DNA from: Candidatus Nitrosopumilus sp.
GTDB lineage: Archaea; Thermoproteota; Nitrososphaeria; Nitrososphaerales; Nitrosopumilaceae
DNA length: 6,941 bases
Assembly (NCBI GenBank): GCA_029860565.1
Contig: JAOUAY010000060.1
Coordinates: 1 to 6,941, forward strand
Direction of reading: 5' to 3'
The position numbers and the translations under genes are program-made. Shown here piece by piece: positions 5,142 through 6,941 of this stretch. The stretch's first letter is position 1. Each line of letters opens with the position of its first letter. Below the pieces are notes generated by a model. It did not search any database, was not told the DNA's origin, and saw only the letters and a list, made by a program, of their open reading frames with translations.

Positions 5142-5819
5142 ATGTCAGAAAAAGATGAACAATATTATTTCAACTTTTCATTTTTCAAAGTAGATCCAAA
5201 ATGGAGATGGATGGCAGATCTAGCAAAGGAAGAATCTGCAAAAGAGGTGGAAAATGTAATTAACAATTCAGGAATAATGTTTAGAACATATTCAAATTTA
5301 GGCCTAAGAGATGATGCTGATTTTTTGTTTTGGTTTGCAGGAAAATCAATTGAAGAGATTCAAAAAGTAATTGAAAAAATCTACAAGACTGTTTTTGGAA
5401 AATACATTATTCCATCAATGACTTATCTCTCATGTACTAGGCCTTCAATTTACGTCCAAGGAGCAAGAAAAGAGCAGGGTTTTCTAACTGGAATGGAATC
5501 AAAAAAACACGTTATAGTTTATCCATTTACAAAAACAAGAGAATGGTATCTGCTACCTCAAGACAAAAGACAGAAAATTATGGATGAACATATTGAAGTT
5601 AGTAAAAAATATCCACAAGTTGTTCTCAATACCACATACTCTTTTGGAATTCATGATGAAGATTTCATGCTAGCATTTGAAGTGGATGACATTAGGGATT
5701 TCCAAGATTTGATCATGGATTTGAGGGAAACAGAAGTATCATCATATGTTAAAAACGACATACCGATGATCGTCTGTGTGAAAAAAGACATCGTCTCAAT
5801 GATTTCCAGTTTAGGATAA
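5142..5819 (+). CDS. Chlorite dismutase / HemQ-family haem-binding protein
   Basis: This belongs to the chlorite dismutase superfamily, whose members include true chlorite dismutases and the coproheme decarboxylases HemQ (ChdC). The 225-residue length and sequence favour the HemQ-like branch. Motifs are YSNLGLRDDADFLFWFAG (50-67), the TYLSCTRPSIY block (94-104), VIVYPFTKTREWYLLP (124-139), MDEHIEVSKKYPQVVLNTTY (147-166) and LRETEVSSY (194-202). By family alignment from memory, His150 is the proximal haem ligand and Tyr127 in YPF-x-K matches the catalytic tyrosine of coproheme decarboxylases; both are present. No signal peptide is seen, so it is cytoplasmic. It starts at ATG with a leaderless promoter. 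Coproheme decarboxylation is inferred; peroxidase-like or chlorite activity cannot be excluded, since many archaeal members are uncharacterised. Confidence 0.88.
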   Translation: MSEKDEQYYFNFSFFKVDPKWRWMADLAKEESAKEVENVINNSGIMFRTYSNLGLRDDADFLFWFAGKSIEEIQKVIEKIYKTVFGKYIIPSMTYLSCTRPSIYVQGARKEQGFLTGMESKKHVIVYPFTKTREWYLLPQDKRQKIMDEHIEVSKKYPQVVLNTTYSFGIHDEDFMLAFEVDDIRDFQDLIMDLRETEVSSYVKNDIPMIVCVKKDIVSMISSLG

Positions 5820-5904
5820 GCCTTCAAATTATTTAAAAATCAAGTATCACAGATGCAAATCTTGGATAAACATAAATGCTGAAATTTTAGATCAAAAAAT
5901 AGTT

Positions 5905-6903
5905 TTGAAATACAATAAACTAGGAAAAACAGACATTGAAATTTCAGAGATTGGATTTGGTGCATGGGCCATCGCTCTTGATTGGTGGGGTAAAAAAATT
6001 GAGGAAGATGAAGCAAAAAGAATGCTCAAAAAAGCATATGACGTAGGAATTAATTTCTTTGAAACTGGGGATTTGTATGGCAAGGGTTTAAGTGAAAAAT
6101 TAATCGGCGATGTCTTCAAAGATATGAGAGACGAGATTGTTATCTCTACAAAATATGGTTATGATTTTAGTGACGTTGAACAAATAGGACATAAAGAACT
6201 TCCACAGAGATTTGATGAAGATTATACAAGAATGGCATTAAGAAATAGTTTAGAAAGATTACAAACAGATCATGTGGACATGTATGGTGTACATAATCCA
6301 AAATTAAAAGACGTAAGAAATGATTCTATTTTCAACGTATTAGATAGTTTTATCAAAGAAGGTTCCATCAAAACATATCAAATTGCATTAGGTCCTGCAA
6401 TAGGATGGACTCAAGAAGGCATGGAAGCAATGGACAAGCCAAATCTTAGTGCAGTTCAAACAGTGTACAATATTCTGGAACAGACTCCAGGAAATGAATT
6501 GATGAGAAAAGCAGAAGAAAAAGATGTTGGAATTTTAGTTAGAGTCCCAGAAGCATCAGGGATTTTAACAGGTAAAGTCAATGCAGATACAAAATTTGAT
6601 GACAATGATCATAGATCAGTAAGGAAAAGAGAATGGCTTAAAGCATCATTAGAGAAAGTTGAACAGTTCAGACCAATTGCAGATAGAAACGGGTTAAACA
6701 TTACAGAATTTGCAATGAAGTTTATGATGACAAAGAAAGGATTTGCAACAGTACTTCCAACTATGATCAGTGAAGAAGAAGTTGTCAATTATGCCCAAAT
6801 GTCAGATGGAAAACATATTTCAGATTCAGATATGAAAGAAGTAGAGGAATTGTACAATACTTGGCCTTCATACGAATTAAAAGCAACACCTCAAGCAAAT
6901 TAG
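5905..6903 (+). CDS. Aldo/keto reductase
   Basis: This is an NADPH-type oxidoreductase of the aldo/keto reductase superfamily ((beta/alpha)8 barrel, cytoplasmic), which reduces aldehydes or ketones to alcohols. At 332 residues it is full length. It opens with the family-typical YNKLGKTDIEISEIGFGAW (residues 3-21). The catalytic tetrad positions are Glu53, Tyr58 (in ETGDLYG), Lys83 (STKYG) and His130 (GVHNP). The first is normally Asp, so the Glu is an unusual, conservative change. Later segments SAVQTVYNILEQ (181-192) and GILVRVPEASGILTGK (209-224) match the strand 6-7 region of AKR11/12-like proteins, where a Leu-Ala-x-Gly-Leu-Leu-Thr-Gly-Lys form is common. It starts at TTG 5905 without a Shine-Dalgarno sequence; no other start preserves the N-terminal motif. 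Substrate unknown. It follows the HemQ-like gene by 85 bp with no clear terminator between them. Confidence 0.92.
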   Translation: MKYNKLGKTDIEISEIGFGAWAIALDWWGKKIEEDEAKRMLKKAYDVGINFFETGDLYGKGLSEKLIGDVFKDMRDEIVISTKYGYDFSDVEQIGHKELPQRFDEDYTRMALRNSLERLQTDHVDMYGVHNPKLKDVRNDSIFNVLDSFIKEGSIKTYQIALGPAIGWTQEGMEAMDKPNLSAVQTVYNILEQTPGNELMRKAEEKDVGILVRVPEASGILTGKVNADTKFDDNDHRSVRKREWLKASLEKVEQFRPIADRNGLNITEFAMKFMMTKKGFATVLPTMISEEEVVNYAQMSDGKHISDSDMKEVEELYNTWPSYELKATPQAN

Positions 6904-6910
6904 TTTGTAA

Positions 6911-6941
6911 ATGGACAACCCAATAGATTTAGAAAAAACGC
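6911..6941 (+). CDS. Possible start of another gene, cut by the right edge
   Basis: An ATG seven bases after the aldo/keto reductase stop opens a frame reading MDNPIDLEKT, still open at the edge. Ten codons are too few to identify a family, and no Shine-Dalgarno sequence is visible in the short gap. Its close spacing on the same strand would fit an operon with the reductase. Confidence 0.35.
   Translation, partial: MDNPIDLEKT

Noticed and set aside
5892..6119. 75-codon antisense frame at the start of the aldo/keto reductase
   Set aside because: The sense strand encodes conserved aldo/keto reductase motifs throughout this stretch; the antisense frame has no independent support.
1..6941. CRISPR array, insertion sequence, tRNA or rRNA, defence or secretion system
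   Set aside because: I saw no regularly spaced repeats, no transposase or terminal repeats, no tRNA-like cloverleaf with a T-loop in the gaps, and every intact gene belongs to a known housekeeping or metabolic family.

Overview
The window reads as an ordinary chromosomal segment of an AT-rich archaeon, most probably an ammonia-oxidising thaumarchaeon (Nitrososphaerota, Nitrosopumilus-like). The evidence is archaeal-type machinery (ribosomal protein S8e, SRP19, Gar1, TFB), strong A/T bias with many AAA and ATA codons, TATA boxes about 25 bp upstream of start codons with almost no 5' leader, and frequent GTG/TTG starts. The lineage call is inference from gene content and style. No marker such as amoA is present.

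Layout from left to right. (1) The minus strand carries the N-terminal part of a zinc-dependent medium-chain alcohol dehydrogenase, which runs off the left edge. (2) Divergent from it is scpA-scpB, the kleisin and winged-helix subunits of an SMC-ScpAB chromosome-organising complex. (3) A translation/RNA block follows: rps8e and srp19, one base apart and behind a clear leaderless promoter, then gar1 and tfb, which overlap by one base (TAATG) and both have Shine-Dalgarno sequences. (4) After tfb comes a short intergenic region with a run of ten C, a T-rich tract and a small dyad, then sufC, an iron-sulfur assembly ATPase behind a strong leaderless promoter, without sufB or sufD next to it. (5) The 382-nt gap after sufC holds a small DUF167/YggU-family gene that is split by a single-base frameshift. 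(6) The right end has a chlorite dismutase/HemQ-family protein, an aldo/keto reductase, and possibly the first codons of another gene cut by the edge.

The middle of the window handles core information processing: chromosome organisation, ribosome assembly, membrane targeting, pseudouridylation RNPs and transcription initiation. The flanks are redox and cofactor enzymes (alcohol dehydrogenase, SufC, HemQ-like protein, aldo/keto reductase). All the intact genes fall in known families, and I see no mobile element, CRISPR array, tRNA, rRNA or new defence system. The points most worth a second look are the frameshifted DUF167 gene, the poly-C tract, the Asp-to-Glu change in the aldo/keto reductase catalytic tetrad, the isolated sufC, and the alternation of leaderless operon-leading genes with Shine-Dalgarno-led internal genes.
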